Shown here: in pieces, positions 61,566 to 64,000 of the stretch
Layout: every line of letters starts with the position of its first letter
Position numbering within the stretch: position 1 is the stretch's first letter
DNA from: Variovorax sp. J22G73
GTDB taxonomy: Bacteria > Pseudomonadota > Gammaproteobacteria > Burkholderiales > Burkholderiaceae_C
Assembly: GCF_030317035.1 (NCBI RefSeq)
Contig: NZ_JASZYK010000003.1
Span: 62,001-126,000, forward strand
Direction: 5' to 3'
DNA: 64,000 nt
Translations under genes and position numbers: made by a program
Notes under the pieces: generated by a model
The model's database searches: none
What the model was told of the DNA's origin: nothing
The model's input: the letters and a program-made list of their open reading frames with translations, nothing else

Positions 61566-63554
61566 TCAAAGCGCTGCGGAGTCCTCGTCGCTCGCCGCGC
61601 GGGCTTCGCTCTCGGTCATCTGCACCTCGCTCGCGAGCAGCGGCTTGCCGATGGGCGCCGCCGCCGTGCCGGCCCGCACGGCCGCCATGTCGGCCTCGTT
61701 CGGGTACTGCCCCGCGATCCAGTAGTCGAACACGCGCCGCACGATGGGCGCCGCGTGCGCCGCGCCGAAGCCCGCGTTCTCCACGATGGCCGCGACCGCG
61801 ATAGACGGGTTCTCGGCCGGCGCGAAAGCCATGTACAGGGCGTGGTCGCGCTGGCGGGCGTCCAGCGCCTTGCCGCTGGCGCGCGCCTTCGGGCTCAGGC
61901 CTACGGCCTGCGCGGTGCCGGTCTTGCCGGCCGAGGTGTAGGCCGCGCCCGCGAACACGCGCGTGCCGGTGCCGCCCTGCGTGACCGCGACCATGGCGTT
62001 GCGCACCACGTCGACGTGCTTCCTCGCATAGCCCAGGTCCTGCGGCGGCGGCTGCACCTGCCGCACCACGCGGTCGCTCACCGTGTCCTTGATGGCCCGC
62101 ACCAGGTGCGGCTGGTAGCGCACGCCCGCGTTGGCCAGCGTGGCGTTGGCCGAGGCAAGCTGCAGCATGGTGAAGCTGTTATAGCCCTGGCCGATGCCCA
62201 GCGAGATGGTTTCGCCCGCGTGCCACTGCTTCATGTCGGCGCGGCGGTAAGCATTGCGCTTCCACGTGGTGCTGGGCAGCACGCCGCGCACCTCGCCCTT
62301 CAGGTCGATGCCGGTGAACTGCCCGAAGCCCAGCGGGGCCATGAAGTCGTGGATCAGGTCCACGCCCATCTCGGTGGCCAGCGAATAGAAGTAGGTGTTG
62401 CTCGAGAACTGGATGGCGCGGTGCATGTCCACGCCGCCCAGCCCGCCGCGGTGGCTAAGAAAGGTGCGCCCGCCGAAGTTGTAGTAGCCCGGGTCGTTCT
62501 CCACGGTGGTGGCGGCGCGCTTGCCGGTCTGCAGCGCGGCCATCGCCATGAAGGGCTTGTAGGTGGAGCCCGGCGGGTAGGTGCCGCGCAGCGCGCGGTT
62601 CAGCAGCGGGTTGTCGGGCGACTCGGTCAGCGCCTTCCAGCTCTCGGTGTCGATGCCTTCGACGAACAGGTTGGGGTCGAAGGTGGGCTTGCTCACGAAG
62701 GCCAGCACCTCGCCGGTCTTCGGGTCGATGGCCACGAGCGCGCCGCGCCGCTCGCCGAACATGTCTTCCACCAGCCTCTGCAGCTTGATGTCCAGCGACA
62801 GCATCACGGTGTTGCCGGGCGTGGCCGCGTGGCGCGCAAGGCGGCGCACGGCGCGCCCGCCGGCCGATGTTTCCATCTGCTCGGCGCCGGTCTGGCCGTG
62901 CAGCACCTGCTCGTAGCTCTGCTCCACGCCCAGCTTGCCGATGTGGTCGGTGCCGCGGTAGTTGGCGCGCTCTTCTTCGTCCCAGTCTTCCATCGCGGTC
63001 TTCTCGCGCTGGTTGATGCGGCCGATGTAGCCGATCACGTGCGAGGCCACCTCGCCGTGCGGGTAGGTGCGCAGCAGCCGCGCCTTGATCTCCACGCCCG
63101 GAAAGCGATAGCGCTGCGCCGCGAAGCGCGCGACCTCCCCGTCGCTCAGGCGCGTGCGGATGGGCACGGAGTCGAAGCTGCGCGAGTCTTCGCGCAGCCG
63201 CTGGAAGCGGCGCCGGTCGCCGGGCGTCACGTTCACCAGCGTGGCGAGTTCGTCGACGGTGGCGGCAATGTCGCCGGCCTTCGACGGCGTGATCTCAAGT
63301 GTGTACGCGGCGTAGTTGGACGCCAGCACCACACCGTTGCGGTCGACGATGAGCCCGCGGTTGGGCACGATCGGCACGATGGCGGTGCGATTGCTTTCGG
63401 CGCGGTCGGCCAGCTCGTCGTAGCGCACCACCTGCAGGTGGACCAGGCGCGCGCCGATCAGGCCGAAGCCGAAGAGCACCACCCCGCCGATGACCAGCAG
63501 GCGGCGGCGAAAGCGCGAGAGCTCGGCGCCGGTGTCGCGAATTTCATCTTTCAT
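61566..63554 (-). CDS. mrdA: Penicillin-binding protein 2 (MrdA)
   Basis: A 662-residue class B PBP of the elongasome. One membrane helix (LLVIGGVVLFGFGLIGARLV, about 19-38) comes first. Next are the PBP dimer domain (PNRGLIVDRNGVVLASN) and the transpeptidase with STYK (PGSTYKPFMA), SSN (IQFSSNTYF) and KTG (SAGKTGTAQ). It cross-links peptidoglycan during cell elongation. In many relatives mrdA follows mreBCD and precedes rodA; here the neighbours are a pentapeptide-repeat gene and LysR. Confidence 0.95.
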   Translation of the reverse strand: MKDEIRDTGAELSRFRRRLLVIGGVVLFGFGLIGARLVHLQVVRYDELADRAESNRTAIVPIVPNRGLIVDRNGVVLASNYAAYTLEITPSKAGDIAATVDELATLVNVTPGDRRRFQRLREDSRSFDSVPIRTRLSDGEVARFAAQRYRFPGVEIKARLLRTYPHGEVASHVIGYIGRINQREKTAMEDWDEEERANYRGTDHIGKLGVEQSYEQVLHGQTGAEQMETSAGGRAVRRLARHAATPGNTVMLSLDIKLQRLVEDMFGERRGALVAIDPKTGEVLAFVSKPTFDPNLFVEGIDTESWKALTESPDNPLLNRALRGTYPPGSTYKPFMAMAALQTGKRAATTVENDPGYYNFGGRTFLSHRGGLGGVDMHRAIQFSSNTYFYSLATEMGVDLIHDFMAPLGFGQFTGIDLKGEVRGVLPSTTWKRNAYRRADMKQWHAGETISLGIGQGYNSFTMLQLASANATLANAGVRYQPHLVRAIKDTVSDRVVRQVQPPPQDLGYARKHVDVVRNAMVAVTQGGTGTRVFAGAAYTSAGKTGTAQAVGLSPKARASGKALDARQRDHALYMAFAPAENPSIAVAAIVENAGFGAAHAAPIVRRVFDYWIAGQYPNEADMAAVRAGTAAAPIGKPLLASEVQMTESEARAASDEDSAAL

Positions 63555-63576
63555 CGGAAGAACAAATACCTTTCGC

Positions 63577-64000
63577 TCACATCACGCGAATGCCGAGCTC
63601 GCTGACCAGCGTGGCGGCCTGGTCGGAGGAAATGATCGCGCCCTTGAAGAACTGCGCCACGTGCGCAATGCGCAGGCCGCCGAGGTCGACCGAGCGCAGG
63701 TCGGCGCCGTCGAAGCGTGCGTTCTTCAGGTTGGCGTCGCGCAGGCTGCCGCCTTCGAACACGGCGTCGCGAAAGTCGCAGCCGCCGAGGTCGGCGTCGG
63801 AGAAGTCGAGCCGCTCCAGCGTCTGCTTGCGAAACGACATGCCGCGCAGGTCGGCACCGGACAGCAGCGAATCGTGAAAGCCGATGCCGAGCACCTGCGC
63901 TTCGTGAAAGTGCGCACCGGTGAGCTTCACCTCGGTGAAGAGCGTGGCCGACAGCTTGGCGCGGTGCCAGCCGGTGTTGTTCAGGTCGCAGGCCATGAAG
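63577..64000 (-). CDS. Pentapeptide-repeat protein, partial
   Basis: At least 141 codons are visible and the frame is open at the window edge. Repeats of the A(D/N)LxX type run through the whole segment (FSDADLGGCDFRDAVFEGGS, LRDANLKNARFDGADLRSVD), forming a right-handed beta-helix. The residue before the ATG at 63996 already fits the repeat phase, so the true start is probably outside the window. Some family members mimic DNA and bind gyrase; most have no known role. It precedes mrdA by 22 bases. Confidence 0.85.
   Translation of the reverse strand, partial: FMACDLNNTGWHRAKLSATLFTEVKLTGAHFHEAQVLGIGFHDSLLSGADLRGMSFRKQTLERLDFSDADLGGCDFRDAVFEGGSLRDANLKNARFDGADLRSVDLGGLRIAHVAQFFKGAIISSDQAATLVSELGIRVM

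Noticed and set aside
1..64000. tRNA, rRNA or tmRNA genes
   Set aside because: No cloverleaf with a conserved T-loop (GTTCRA) in proper context and no rRNA-like stretch was recognised by eye.

Overview
The window is 64 kb of very GC-rich DNA that is densely coding. Protein style and neighbourhoods (Bug-type tricarboxylate receptor, LIV-type ABC transporters, two-subunit Rieske oxygenases, IOR-type oxidoreductase, FecI/FecR/TonB set) point to a betaproteobacterium of the Comamonadaceae. Variovorax is the most likely genus. This is inference from gene content; no rRNA or tRNA gene is present to test it. Genes at both ends are cut by the window.

Region by region. 0-5.3 kb: housekeeping and hypothetical genes (a DUF899 protein, a beta-propeller protein with its regulator, a PrsW-type membrane protease with a membrane-anchored partner, two small unknowns). 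5.3-30.8 kb: a catabolic locus. Seventeen minus-strand genes from about 30.2 to 7.2 kb, with gaps of at most about 135 bases, look like one giant operon: indolepyruvate-type oxidoreductase (iorA, iorB), a ferredoxin-type reductase, two Rieske oxygenases, two acyl-CoA ligases, a thiolase-like protein, a DUF35-SDR fusion, a cyclase-family amidohydrolase, an SDR, three periplasmic receptors and a LIV transporter with a permease-ATPase fusion. A short SDR-MarR-thioesterase operon follows, and a second MarR gene diverges from iorA. The set resembles the iad-type auxin (indole-3-acetate) degradation loci I recall from Variovorax and relatives. A consistent chemistry can be proposed: hydroxylation to dioxindole-acetate, CoA activation, retro-aldol cleavage by the thiolase-like/DUF35 pair to isatin plus acetyl-CoA, ring opening by the cyclase, then oxidative decarboxylation by IorAB towards anthranilate.

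30.9-34.6 kb: a four-gene operon (opine-type dehydrogenase, 3-hydroxyacyl-CoA dehydrogenase, an alpha/beta-hydrolase fold protein lacking the usual triad, a quinone-oxidoreductase-like protein). 34.9-41.2 kb: assorted metabolic and regulatory genes, including a MerR regulator fused to a P-loop ATPase domain. 41.4-43.6 kb: a zone of broken genes: an AbiEi-type antitoxin gene interrupted by a run of seven 5-base repeats (a likely phase-variation switch, currently off) and a decayed sterol-desaturase-family pseudogene. 43.6-48.3 kb: a lipoprotein esterase, a lone receiver protein and a divergent hybrid histidine kinase.

48.3-52.5 kb: an accessory patch with a RadC paralogue and an ArdC-type antirestriction protein in long non-coding spacers, ending in about 1.2 kb of lower-GC sequence with no convincing gene. 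52.5-57.4 kb: an iron-uptake unit (Fur box, FecI-type sigma factor, FecR regulator, siderophore receptor) and a ParDE toxin-antitoxin pair. 57.4-64 kb: a Bug receptor, an aconitase-family hydratase with its domains in the reverse of the usual order, a LysR regulator, penicillin-binding protein 2 (mrdA), and the start of a pentapeptide-repeat gene.
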